Below are positions 6,924 to 14,748 of a DNA stretch of 20,356 bases, one piece after another. The stretch's first letter is position 1. Each line of letters starts with the position of its first letter. The translations under genes were made by a program, and so were the position numbers. The notes below the pieces were generated by a model. The model was given only the letters and a program-made list of their open reading frames with translations, was not told the origin of the DNA and made no database searches. Source of the stretch: Alphaproteobacteria bacterium (GTDB taxonomy: Bacteria > Pseudomonadota > Alphaproteobacteria > Zavarziniales > Zavarziniaceae); the NCBI GenBank assembly GCA_021774355.1, contig JAJFJE010000292.1, positions 1 through 20,356 of the forward strand, written 5' to 3'.

Positions 6924-7718
6924 CTATGCCATGGCCTCGAGGTGGCGGCTGATTGTCGGCCAGGCCTGCCCGCCTTTCGCCAGCAGATCCTGCTGGACCG
7001 CGGGCGGAAAGTCGCTGGTGACGGCACCGTCATAGGACGGGCGGGCGCGGCAGGCTTCGAACCAGTCGGCGACCCGGGGGCAGTCGCGATAGAGGTCGGT
7101 CCAGCCGAACTGCAATATCGTCTGGAAATAGGGCGCCAGGCAAATATCGGCCAGGCAGAAGCCGTCGCCGACGATCCACGGCCCATCGGCCAGGGCTTGT
7201 TCCATGTCGCAAATGGTGCGGCGATAGACCTGCACGGCATCGACCACGTCGGGCGCCTCGAGACCGAATTCGACCAGCCGCTTCTGGCGTTCCCGGCGGG
7301 CTTTGTCGGGAATCTGCGCGAGCAGCGCCCGGCGTTCGTCCGGCGCTTTCGCCATCAGTCCCGGGCGCATGACCAGCGGCCATTGCAGGGCGCCGCAGGA
7401 CGGATGGAGCTTGCCGTCCACATGTTTCATCCACAGGCGCATCCGGGCCGCGCGATAGGGATCGGCCGGGGTCAGCCGGGGCTCCGGATAGGCGTCGTCG
7501 AGATATTCGCAGATGATGTTCGACTCGATGACGGGCCGGCCGTCATGCACCAGGGTCGGCACCACGCCCAGGGGATTGAGCTTGAGATAGTCGGGCCGCA
7601 GATTCGCTTTCTGCGCCAGTTCGACATGGTGCCCGGTCCAGTCCAGGCCCTTTTCGGCCAGCACGATGCGCACCTTCTGGGCGCAGGGCGACATGGGATG
7701 GGTGTAAAGCTCCAGCAT
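6924..7718 (-). CDS. Glutathione S-transferase family protein
   Basis: 264 aa from ATG 7718 (MLELYTHPMSPCAQKVR). The frame is open much further upstream, but that extension is only the antisense of the LysR gene. GGAG lies about eight bases before this ATG. Ser10 and Cys12 sit in the active-site region, the cis-proline motif VVPTL is at 52-56 and ESN at 64-66. The helical C-terminal domain is longer than average (about 90-264). First gene of the operon with the isomerase-like protein and the second GST, divergent from the LysR regulator. A glutathione conjugation or isomerisation role is likely; the substrate is unknown. Confidence 0.85.
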   Translation of the reverse strand: MLELYTHPMSPCAQKVRIVLAEKGLDWTGHHVELAQKANLRPDYLKLNPLGVVPTLVHDGRPVIESNIICEYLDDAYPEPRLTPADPYRAARMRLWMKHVDGKLHPSCGALQWPLVMRPGLMAKAPDERRALLAQIPDKARRERQKRLVEFGLEAPDVVDAVQVYRRTICDMEQALADGPWIVGDGFCLADICLAPYFQTILQFGWTDLYRDCPRVADWFEACRARPSYDGAVTSDFPPAVQQDLLAKGGQAWPTISRHLEAMA

Positions 7719-7760
7719 TGACCGGCTCCGACGGGTTCCACGGACGACCGAGACTAGGGT

Positions 7761-7789
7761 TTGCAGTATTTGGTGGGTACCGTCAAAAT
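7761..7789 (+). promoter_or_regulatory. Possible sigma-70-type promoter of the LysR gene
   Basis: TTGCAG (7761-7766), a 17-nt spacer, then CAAAAT (7784-7789). The -35 is decent and the -10 only fair. It would start transcription near 7796, upstream of the T-N11-A dyad and the GTG start at 7833. Confidence 0.3.
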
Positions 7790-7803
7790 AGCGCAAGGAT
7801 CTG

Positions 7804-7816
7804 TGAATATTATTCA
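7804..7816. promoter_or_regulatory. LysR-type T-N11-A operator dyad
   Basis: TGAATATTATTCA is two perfect 6-bp arms around one base and fits the T-N11-A box of LysR regulators. It lies in the AT-rich gap between the LysR gene and the GST operon, 16 bases before the LysR start and about 86 bases before the GST ATG. That spacing suits autorepression and activation of the divergent operon. Confidence 0.5.
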
Positions 7817-7832
7817 TATATGAGGAAACGGC

Positions 7833-8732
7833 GTGGACCAGCTTGGCGAGATGCGGGTGTTCGCGGCGGCCGTCCGCCACGGCAGCTTTTCCGCCGCCGG
7901 GCGCCAGTTGAACCTGTCCCCATCGGCGGTCAGCAAGCTGGTGACCCGGCTGGAGGCACGGCTTGGCGTCCGCCTGCTGAACCGTACCACCCGCACCCTC
8001 GGTCCGACCGAAGCAGGCCAGCAATTCTTCCAGCGGTGCCAGGACATCCTGGCCGACGTCGAGGATGCGGAAGACGCGCTGGGCGACGATGGCCGAAGTC
8101 CCAGGGGTACCCTGCGGATCAACAGCACGCCGGGCTTTGCCCAGCACCAGTTGCTGCCCCTGCTGGTGGCGTTCCAGCAGCGCCACCCCCAGCTTCGGCT
8201 GGAACTGCACCTGACCGGTCAGGCGGTCGACCTGGTGGCCGAGCGGGTCGATCTGGCAATCCGGCTGGGGGCGTTGAAAGAGACCAGTCTGATCGCCCGG
8301 CCGCTCGGCGACAGCCGCCGCCTGGTCTGCGCCAGCCCGGCCTATCTGGAACGGCACGGAACGCCTTGTGTTCCGGATGATCTGCGCGCTCACAATTGCC
8401 TGCGCCTGTCGACCAGCCGCAGCTTCAATCAATGGCACTTCGCGACCCCGGACGGCGAGGTGACGGTCGAGGCCGATGGCGGCTTCGTCACCGATAATGT
8501 CGAGGCCCTTTATGGCTATGCCCTCGAGGGCGGCGGAATCGCCCGGCTGGCGGGATTCATGGTGCAGCCGGCCATCGACGACGGCCGCCTGGTACCCTTG
8601 CTGCAGCCGTTTGCGGTGGCCCGGCAGCAGATCCATCTGCTCTACCCCCACCGCAAGCACCTGGCCCGCAAGGTCACGGTGTTCGTCGATTTCCTGCTGG
8701 AGAACTACCGGAATAATCCGCCCTGGGATTGA
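7833..8732 (+). CDS. LysR-family transcriptional regulator (probable regulator of the GST operon)
   Basis: 299 aa, normal length. The N-terminal winged helix-turn-helix (about 1-60) contains GSFSAAGRQLNLSPSAVSKL and LLNRTTR. The effector-binding domain (about 90-290) is of the periplasmic-binding-protein type, with LRINSTPGFAQHQLLPLL at its start. It belongs to the large CrgA/DsdC-like branch; the effector cannot be read. The start is GTG 7833, with GAGGAA at 7822-7827. Divergent from the GST/isomerase operon, so it most likely controls that operon through the dyad at 7804-7816. It converges with the nuclease gene, whose stop is 25 bases away. Confidence 0.92.
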   Translation: MDQLGEMRVFAAAVRHGSFSAAGRQLNLSPSAVSKLVTRLEARLGVRLLNRTTRTLGPTEAGQQFFQRCQDILADVEDAEDALGDDGRSPRGTLRINSTPGFAQHQLLPLLVAFQQRHPQLRLELHLTGQAVDLVAERVDLAIRLGALKETSLIARPLGDSRRLVCASPAYLERHGTPCVPDDLRAHNCLRLSTSRSFNQWHFATPDGEVTVEADGGFVTDNVEALYGYALEGGGIARLAGFMVQPAIDDGRLVPLLQPFAVARQQIHLLYPHRKHLARKVTVFVDFLLENYRNNPPWD

Positions 8733-8757
8733 CCCCCGTGGCGCTGCGGCCGCCGTC

Positions 8758-11700
8758 CTACACCATCAGGCTGTCTGCCAGCACGATCCGGGCGGCGACC
8801 GACGCACCGGTGAAGTCGCCCGTCAGGCTGGCAAAGGTGGCGAAGGCATCGGCTCCGCCGTCGAGATCGACCCGTAGGATCGTGGCGCCGAGGCCGGCCT
8901 GGATATCCAGGTAGCCGCCATCGACCAGGTCCTGCACCGAGCCGCCGGAAAAGCCGGTGAAGCTGTCGGTATGCAGCACGATTTCATCCACCGAACGGCC
9001 GCGATAGTGGAAATCGGTGATGCTGTCCGTGGCATCGAAGGCGGTGAAGACGAAGCTGTCGAGGCCCTGGCCGCCGGTCAGCGTGTCGCTGCCCGGCCCG
9101 CCATCCAGGACGTCGTCGCCCGAGCTGCCGTCCATGAGGTCATTGCCGGCATTGCCATTGAGCTGGTCGTCGTCCTGGGCGCCATAGAGCTGGTCGTCGC
9201 CATCGCCCCCGTCCAGCACATCATCGCCGAACCGGCCATAGAGCGTGTCGTTCTCGGTGCCGCCGGCAAGCCGGTCGGCGCCGGCGCCCCCGTCCAGCCG
9301 GTCCGCGCCGGCATCGCCGAACAGCCGGTCGTCGCCATCTTTGCCGACCAGGATGTCGTCGCCACCATTGCCGCGCAGTTCGTTCGTCAGCGCATTGCCG
9401 CGCAGGGTATCGCCGGCCGCGCCGCCGATGACATTCTCGATGTCGACGATGGTGTCGTTGCCATATCGCGCGGGGCCGCTGTCGGGCAGCGCGATGACCA
9501 CGCGGCTGGTCGCGGCGGAAATGTCGATGGTGTCGACCCCGGCGCCGCCGTCATAGCGATCGGCACCATCGGCCTGGGGCCGGGCCGACGCCACGATGAA
9601 GACGTCGTCGCCGTCCTCGCCATAGAGCTGGTCGTGGCCGGCGCCACCGGTCAGGACGTCCTTGCCGGCACCGCCATGGACCAGGTCGTTACCCGCCACG
9701 GCGTCGATGGTGTCGTCGCCGGCGCCGGCGACGATGACGTCGTCGCCCGGGGTCGGCAGGGTAAATTCAGTCAGGTCCAGGCCGAGGATCAGCGGATCAT
9801 GGTCCGACACCCGGTACGGGGCGGTGCCGTCAAAGATCGCCGGATCGCGTCCGAAATCGAGATTGTAGTCCAGGGCGTCCGCTTCATCGGCGTTGATGTG
9901 CCATTCGGCGATGCCGGTGACCTGGGCGGCCAGGCTGTCATTGGCGAAGATGTAGTCGAGGGCGCCGGTCTGGCCGTCGAAAACATAGGAATAAGGATCG
10001 GCGATATGTTCGGCCTGCAGATTGGTGTAGCCGGCCGCTTCCAGCAGGCCGATCACGTCTTCCTTGAAATAGGCGTTGAAATCGCCCAGCAGCATGAAAT
10101 CGCCATCCCCCGAGCCGGTCGGATCGGTACCGAGCCAGGTCGCCAGGGCCTCGGCGGCCAGTTCGCGTTGCTGCTGCCAACTGCCCTGGCCGTCGCCCTG
10201 GTCGGCATCGGCGCCGCTGCCGACCCCGCCCTTGGACTTCAGGTGGTTGGCGACGGCGGTGAAGGCACCGCCTGTGGCGCGTTCGGTGAACGTCACCGCC
10301 AGCGCGTTGCGGCTGGTATTGGCGCCGTCGAAGACGCCGCCGACCGAGCTTTGGGTCAGCAGGCCGGACAGCCCAAGGCCCGGCAGGTCGCCATCGCCGA
10401 GCGTCTCGACCGACGTCCCGGACGCGATCGCAAGGGCTTCCGTCTTGTAGAGAAAGCCAGGCGCGATGGCGTCGCCGCCGACAAATTGCTGGCCCGGATC
10501 GACCCAGTCATAGATGTCGCCACCCAACGCTGCATTCAGTTGATTGCAGATGTATTCCAGGGCATTGCCCGGCGCGCCGGCCTGGAAGTCGTTTTCCAGT
10601 TCCACCAGGCTGAACAGATCGGCGTCGATCGCGGTCAGGACCGTCACCAGTTTCTCGGCCTGGCGGGCGAACTCGGCCGAGGTGTTGGCGCCGCGCGGCT
10701 CCAGTCCCACCGCCGTCGTCGCGCCGTCGTCGAGGGTCGTGAAGAAATTCAGCACATTGAGGCTGCAGGCGGTCAGGGTGCCGCCGACGTCGGCGGGGCT
10801 TGCCGGGCGCGGCGCCCCTTCGGCGAAGCTGTTGTCGCCGTCATTGACCGCACGCACGCGCCAGGTGGCGCCGCTCGCCGAATTGCCCGCCCATTGATAG
10901 TCGAGCACGCCGGTCAGCCCTGTGATGGTGTCGCCCATGCGCGGCGCGCTGGCACTGTCATAGCCGGCAAAGCCGTCGAGACTGTCGATCGCCGCGTTCT
11001 GGACGTTCAGGCCGTCATCATAGGTGATCGTGCGGCCGCCGGTTTCCTGGAGATAGGCGGCATTGCCGGCCTGGTCGGGGGCATTCTCCTGGGTGAACTG
11101 GGCCGGGCGGCCGCCCGCCACCAGCTTGATCTCGTTGAAGCGGTCGAGATTGAATTGCTCGGTAATCGTCAGCGTGTCGGGAATGGTGACCAGCATGCCC
11201 TCATAGGCTTCGAAATCGGGCTGGACGTCGCCATCCTGGGACAGGGTGGTCGCGGCCGCCGGCAGATTGACCGCGACCGCCATGGCATGGACGTCCGGGA
11301 CGGCGCCGGCGTCGACCACGCGGATGGTGCTGGCGGTCAGTTCGGTGAGACCGAAATATTCGCTGACGATGCCCGTGACCTGGACCCGGTCGCCGCGATG
11401 GACATCGGTCGCCCCGCCAAAGACGAACAGGCCTTCGGAGGACAGCGGGTCGCCATCCTGGTCGGCCGCCTCCTCCTGCAGGTAGAAACCGTTCAGGTTG
11501 CGAGCGGCATCGGCATCGCCGGTCTGGAAGTCGCCGACCACGATGGCGTCGACCGTGACCGTCATGCCGACCAGGGGGCTGCTGCTGCCGCTGCCTTGGA
11601 CCGCCGAAATCGGCGTCACCACCACGTCGTCATTGGTGATCGTGCCGGTAGCGCTGGCGTCGCCCAGGACAGCCGTCCCCGAGCCATCGACGATATTGCC

Positions 11701-12609
11701 GAGGGTGACGGTGAAGGTCTCGTCCGGCTCCACCGTGCTGTCGCCATTGATCGTGACGGCGATGTCCTGGGTCAGCGCGCCGCCGGCCGTGAAGGTCAAG
11801 CTGTCCGCCACCGCGCCATAGTCGCTGCCTGCCGTCGCGGTGTCGTCGGCGGTCGCATAATCGACCGTGAAGGCGCCGCTATTGTCCGTGCGGGAGACCG
11901 TGAAGGTGAGGACGCTTGTCCCTGAATCGCCTTCGGTGATGGCGGCGTCGGCAATCGACACGGTGGTGGCGCCACCCGACAGCGGCGCGCTCGAAACCGA
12001 GATGTCGTCGATCCCCACCCATTCGTCGCTGCCGGGGGCGTTGGTGGTCAGGATGCGCAACTGGATCTGCGCGGCGCCGTTGGCGTCGCCGGGCAGGGTA
12101 ACGTCGAAGGGGGTGACCTGGCTGGCGCTTCCGCCGGTGGTGACATCGGCCTGATAGCCGCCTGTGACATTGCTCCAGCCGGCGCTGTCGCCGAGCCGGT
12201 ACTGAATGGCGATCGGCTGCACCGCGTCGTCGTTGAGGTCTATGTCCCGGGCATTGAACTGCAGGCGCACGTCCTGGCGGCCGGTGGCGTCGAGATAAAG
12301 CACCAGGCCGGGCGCATCGGCGGTGCCCGAGCCCTGGAGCGCCACGGTCGGATCGGCAAGGGCGAATTCGGCGACCCCGCCATTGGTGATGGTGGTGGCA
12401 GTCTGATTGGCGATGACGTCGAGCACCCCGGTGGCGGCGCCGGTCAGGCTCCGCGGATCGACCCCGGTGCTGCTGCCCGCGTCGATGTCGCCCAGGAACC
12501 CCTGGATGCTGGGCACCCCCGACCAATCGTCATTGCTGGTGATCTGGCCGGCATTGGCCCAATCCTGTACCAGGGAACCACCGCTGAGCAGATGATAGAC
12601 ACTGGACAT
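8758..12609 (-). CDS. Large secreted ExeM/NucH-type nuclease with Calx-beta domain and RTX repeats
   Basis: 1283 aa, no N-terminal signal peptide. Residues 1-210 are a beta-rich N-terminal region; 215-330 a Calx-beta domain (AITEGDSG, EPDETFTVTL, ITNDD). Residues 332-440 are an OB-like segment found in ExeM/NucH nucleases. Residues 612-945 are the endonuclease/exonuclease/phosphatase domain: SLNVLNFF, LVELEND (E670), NHLKSKGG (788-795), LLGDFNAY (D843/N845), LDYIFAND (D885), and the catalytic SDHDP (935-939). Residues 955-1003 and 1060-1183 hold GGxGxD-type RTX calcium-binding nonapeptides in two blocks. The tail (1184-1283) is hydrophobic-acidic, as in type I secretion substrates. Likely an extracellular DNase for nutrient scavenging or biofilm matrix turnover. 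No type I transporter is nearby. The start codon choice is weakly supported (only a G-rich stretch upstream). Confidence 0.9.
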   Translation of the reverse strand: MSSVYHLLSGGSLVQDWANAGQITSNDDWSGVPSIQGFLGDIDAGSSTGVDPRSLTGAATGVLDVIANQTATTITNGGVAEFALADPTVALQGSGTADAPGLVLYLDATGRQDVRLQFNARDIDLNDDAVQPIAIQYRLGDSAGWSNVTGGYQADVTTGGSASQVTPFDVTLPGDANGAAQIQLRILTTNAPGSDEWVGIDDISVSSAPLSGGATTVSIADAAITEGDSGTSVLTFTVSRTDNSGAFTVDYATADDTATAGSDYGAVADSLTFTAGGALTQDIAVTINGDSTVEPDETFTVTLGNIVDGSGTAVLGDASATGTITNDDVVVTPISAVQGSGSSSPLVGMTVTVDAIVVGDFQTGDADAARNLNGFYLQEEAADQDGDPLSSEGLFVFGGATDVHRGDRVQVTGIVSEYFGLTELTASTIRVVDAGAVPDVHAMAVAVNLPAAATTLSQDGDVQPDFEAYEGMLVTIPDTLTITEQFNLDRFNEIKLVAGGRPAQFTQENAPDQAGNAAYLQETGGRTITYDDGLNVQNAAIDSLDGFAGYDSASAPRMGDTITGLTGVLDYQWAGNSASGATWRVRAVNDGDNSFAEGAPRPASPADVGGTLTACSLNVLNFFTTLDDGATTAVGLEPRGANTSAEFARQAEKLVTVLTAIDADLFSLVELENDFQAGAPGNALEYICNQLNAALGGDIYDWVDPGQQFVGGDAIAPGFLYKTEALAIASGTSVETLGDGDLPGLGLSGLLTQSSVGGVFDGANTSRNALAVTFTERATGGAFTAVANHLKSKGGVGSGADADQGDGQGSWQQQRELAAEALATWLGTDPTGSGDGDFMLLGDFNAYFKEDVIGLLEAAGYTNLQAEHIADPYSYVFDGQTGALDYIFANDSLAAQVTGIAEWHINADEADALDYNLDFGRDPAIFDGTAPYRVSDHDPLILGLDLTEFTLPTPGDDVIVAGAGDDTIDAVAGNDLVHGGAGKDVLTGGAGHDQLYGEDGDDVFIVASARPQADGADRYDGGAGVDTIDISAATSRVVIALPDSGPARYGNDTIVDIENVIGGAAGDTLRGNALTNELRGNGGDDILVGKDGDDRLFGDAGADRLDGGAGADRLAGGTENDTLYGRFGDDVLDGGDGDDQLYGAQDDDQLNGNAGNDLMDGSSGDDVLDGGPGSDTLTGGQGLDSFVFTAFDATDSITDFHYRGRSVDEIVLHTDSFTGFSGGSVQDLVDGGYLDIQAGLGATILRVDLDGGADAFATFASLTGDFTGASVAARIVLADSLMV

Positions 12610-12776
12610 GATACGCCCCCGCTATGCGTGCCGGGCGCCGGCCCCGGCCAGGCGCTTCGCTGCGCGGGATGCTGACACTCGGTGCTTACAGCAGCGTGAC
12701 CGCCATGTTGCGGATTTCCGACGTTTTGCCCGGGCGGGCCGCCCCGGTGCCGGACGCGTGGGATTACATAAGGTGC

Positions 12777-12789
12777 GGCCGACGCGGCC
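12777..12789 (-). terminator. Weak stem-loop after the MocR gene
   Basis: GGCCG-ACG-CGGCC, a 5-bp perfect stem with a 3-nt loop, three bases past the MocR stop in the minus direction. A short U-poor tail follows, so termination here is uncertain. Confidence 0.25.
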
Positions 12790-12792
12790 CGA

Positions 12793-14241
12793 TCAAACCA
12801 GGGCCGGACGGCTGGGGATGGCGGCAAGCAGCGGCGCCAGGCGTTCCAGCCCGGTCGCCAGGGTGGCCTGGTCGGCGGCACCCGAGACGCTGATGCGCAG
12901 GGCTTCGGGCAGACGGTCGCCCCGGCGCACGGCAAAGGCGGCCGAGCCGGCAATCTGGACGCCGACGTCCCGGGCGGCCGCGACCACGTCTTCCGCCCGC
13001 CGGCCGCCGTCCAGGGTGACCCACAGATGGAACGGCTTGATCGCACTGCGGCCCAGTTGCAGGCCGAGAATGCGGTCGGCCAGGTCGACCCGGGCCTTGG
13101 TCTCTTCGATCTGCCAGCGGGTCAGGCGTTCGGCAGTGCCGTCCAGGATCCAGCGGCTGACCACTTCGGCCATCAAAGGCGGCGCCATCAGGCAGGCGAC
13201 CCGGATCGCCTCGGTGGCCTGTTCGACCATCACTTGCGGTACCGCCAGATAGCCCACCCGCAGGGCCGGCAGGACCGATTTGGACACCGAGGTAACAAAC
13301 AGCACCCGCTCCGGGATCAGGCTGGCCAGGGGCGGCAGGGCCGGGCCGTCATAGAGAAAGCCGTGGACATCGTCTTCGATCACCACGACGTCGTGGCGCC
13401 GGCTGATCGCCGCGATCTCGCGGCGCCGGGCTTCGCCCATCACCGCCATGGTCGGGTTCTGCACGGTCGGTGTGAGATAGGCGAAGCGGCGGCCGCCGCC
13501 GCGGCAGGCGGCGTCGAAAGCGGCCGGCACGATGCCCTCGCCGTCCATTGCCACGGGCTCGAGTTCGAGACCCAGATGGCGGGCAAGCGAGGTCAGCCCC
13601 GGATAGGCCAGGGCTTCGGTCAGCAGCACGTCGCCGGGGCGGGTGACGGCCATCAGCGAGATGGTCTGGGCGTTCTGGCATCCGGCGGTGACCACGACCT
13701 GCTCCGGGCGCACCGACAGGCCCGAACGGGCGAGCCAGGCGGCGCCGGCGGCGCGATGGCGCGGCTGCCCGGCCGGATAGGTATAGCCCAGCCAGTCGGC
13801 CAGTTCGGGGGCCGCCGTAAGTTCCCCCAGGGTCTGACGCAGGGCCTCGATCTGCGGTCCCATGGCCGGCCGGTTGACCGACAAATTGATGACCCCCGCC
13901 GGGCTCTGGCTGTGGTCGAGATGGGCGATGACCTCGGCCGAAGCAACCGGCTCGTGGCGGCGGCGGACGAAAGTCCCGCGCCCCACGGTGCCGTCCACCA
14001 GGCCGCGTCGCGCCGCTTCCGCATAGGCACGGGTGATCGTGCCGACGGTCACGCCCACGGCCTCGGCCAGGTCGCGATGGGTCGGCAGGCGGATCCCGGC
14101 GGCCAGCCGCCCGGCACTGATATCGGCGGCCAGGGCGTCGGCGATCGCGAGATAGAGCGGGCCCTCAAAGCCAGCCAGATCGGGCAGCCAGAAATCGGGG
14201 CGATGGGAACGGGGGAGCGGTCGGGGATTGATCATTGTCAT
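12793..14241 (-). CDS. MocR-family transcriptional regulator (GntR wHTH fused to aminotransferase-like domain)
   Basis: 482 aa, usual for MocR/PdxR proteins. GntR-type winged helix at 25-93 (LPTHRDLAEAVGVTVGTITRAY, quoted in part: PTHRDLAEAVGV), then a fold-type I aminotransferase domain at about 115-482. PLP contacts are visible: QNPT (261-264), IEDDVHGFLYD (288-298) and the lysine of SVSKS (K321), plus R328. It probably binds PLP and an amino compound and works as a regulator, not an enzyme. Two starts are possible, ATG 14241 and ATG 14235. A strong minus-strand promoter would begin transcription at about 14242, so the message may be leaderless. Divergent from the DUF1127 gene, its most likely target. 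Confidence 0.9.
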   Translation of the reverse strand: MTMINPRPLPRSHRPDFWLPDLAGFEGPLYLAIADALAADISAGRLAAGIRLPTHRDLAEAVGVTVGTITRAYAEAARRGLVDGTVGRGTFVRRRHEPVASAEVIAHLDHSQSPAGVINLSVNRPAMGPQIEALRQTLGELTAAPELADWLGYTYPAGQPRHRAAGAAWLARSGLSVRPEQVVVTAGCQNAQTISLMAVTRPGDVLLTEALAYPGLTSLARHLGLELEPVAMDGEGIVPAAFDAACRGGGRRFAYLTPTVQNPTMAVMGEARRREIAAISRRHDVVVIEDDVHGFLYDGPALPPLASLIPERVLFVTSVSKSVLPALRVGYLAVPQVMVEQATEAIRVACLMAPPLMAEVVSRWILDGTAERLTRWQIEETKARVDLADRILGLQLGRSAIKPFHLWVTLDGGRRAEDVVAAARDVGVQIAGSAAFAVRRGDRLPEALRISVSGAADQATLATGLERLAPLLAAIPSRPALV

Positions 14242-14250
14242 GATGACAAT
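14234..14250. promoter_or_regulatory. Perfect 17-nt dyad over the MocR start, candidate MocR operator
   Basis: ATTGTCATGATGACAAT: 8-bp arms around a single G. It overlaps the MocR start codon and the edge of its -10 box. It is centred about 51 bases upstream of the predicted DUF1127 transcription start. Binding would repress the regulator and could activate the divergent gene. Confidence 0.55.
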
Positions 14251-14278
14251 AATAATCTTGTCTCCATTCAGATGTCAA
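14249..14278 (-). promoter_or_regulatory. Minus-strand promoter of the MocR gene
   Basis: On the minus strand: TTGACA (14278-14273, perfect), an 18-nt spacer, then TATTAT (14254-14249). The predicted start is at about 14243-14241, at the ATG itself, so the transcript would have almost no leader. Confidence 0.55.
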
Positions 14279-14286
14279 GCTATAGA
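14258..14286 (+). promoter_or_regulatory. Plus-strand promoter of the DUF1127 gene
   Basis: TTGTCT (14258-14263), a 17-nt spacer, then TATAGA (14281-14286). The predicted start near 14293 leaves a leader of about 22 nt with AAAGG before ATG 14315. It overlaps the divergent MocR promoter, so the two cannot be fully occupied at once. TGTCTC (14259-14264) and GAGACA (14285-14290) also form an inverted pair across it. Confidence 0.55.
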
Positions 14287-14314
14287 GACATTCGCGACTT
14301 GAAAGGCCAGGATC

Positions 14315-14527
14315 ATGGCAAATTACATCGATACAAATAGCGCATTGTGGCGGTCCCTCGGGTCCGCTCCCAGTCTCCGCCGGATTGCCGCCGTGCGCGC
14401 CCCGGGGGGCGTGCGGGCCCGCCCGAGGCGGGCGCTGGCCCGGCGGAGCGATCACGCCCTGAAGGATCTTGGCGTGACGCGGGCCGAAGCCCTGGAAGAA
14501 GCGGCCAAGCCCTTCTGGCGTCCGTGA
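14315..14527 (+). CDS. DUF1127 small protein
   Basis: 70 aa, very Arg/Ala-rich. The last 28 residues, with RRSDHALKDLGVTRAEALEE followed by KPFWRP, are the DUF1127 pattern (SDH-LxDLGxSRxEA...PFWR). These small basic alphaproteobacterial proteins are linked to RNA turnover, carbon or phosphate metabolism and stress in the species where they were studied; the role here is unknown. AAAGG lies eight bases before the ATG. Transcribed from a good sigma-70-like promoter beside a candidate MocR operator. It faces the copper chaperone gene, with a long hairpin in between. Confidence 0.85.
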   Translation: MANYIDTNSALWRSLGSAPSLRRIAAVRAPGGVRARPRRALARRSDHALKDLGVTRAEALEEAAKPFWRP

Positions 14528-14604
14528 GTCCGGTGCGGCTTCCGGCGACAGGCAAGGGCCGGGTGGGGCGACCCGCTCGGCGCGATCCCGCGGCGGCACG
14601 GGCC

Positions 14605-14633
14605 GCCGGCTTTGTCACCATGACAATGCCGGC
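14605..14633. terminator. Long hairpin between convergent genes
   Basis: A 29-nt inverted repeat: GCCGGC (14605-14610), T, TTGTCA (14612-14617), loop CCA, TGACAA (14621-14626), T, GCCGGC (14628-14633). That is 12 pairs with one T-T mismatch. It lies between the ends of the DUF1127 gene (+) and the PCu(A)C gene (-), so it can act as a bidirectional terminator or a 3' end protector, although no T-run follows on either strand. Confidence 0.55.
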
Positions 14634-14748
14634 GCCCGGGGCCTGCCCGGAGGGCCGGCGGCACGGTGCTGCCCGCGCGACACCGCCTTGCGCCGGGTGA
14701 CCATGGCCTGCGCCATGCTGTCGCAGCGGGCCGGCGCCGTGCGCCGGG

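Noticed and set aside
7719..8660. N-terminal extension that would make the first GST a 578-aa protein
   Set aside because: The extension is antisense to the LysR gene. ATG 7718 has a GGAG site and starts exactly at the usual GST N-terminus.
9070..9760. CRISPR-like or tandem DNA repeats
   Set aside because: The periodicity is of 27-base units encoding RTX nonapeptides (GGxGxDxLx) in frame, not direct repeats with spacers.
8971..11925. A 984-codon open frame on the plus strand
   Set aside because: It is the antisense of the RTX nuclease gene. High GC with repeated Gly/Asp codons keeps the opposite frame open; the predicted protein has no recognisable domain, whereas the minus-strand protein has clear catalytic and RTX motifs.
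14702..14717. Hairpin CATGGC-CTGC-GCCATG as terminator of the PCu(A)C gene
   Set aside because: Only six pairs and no T-run; the 29-nt hairpin at 14605-14633 is a much better candidate.
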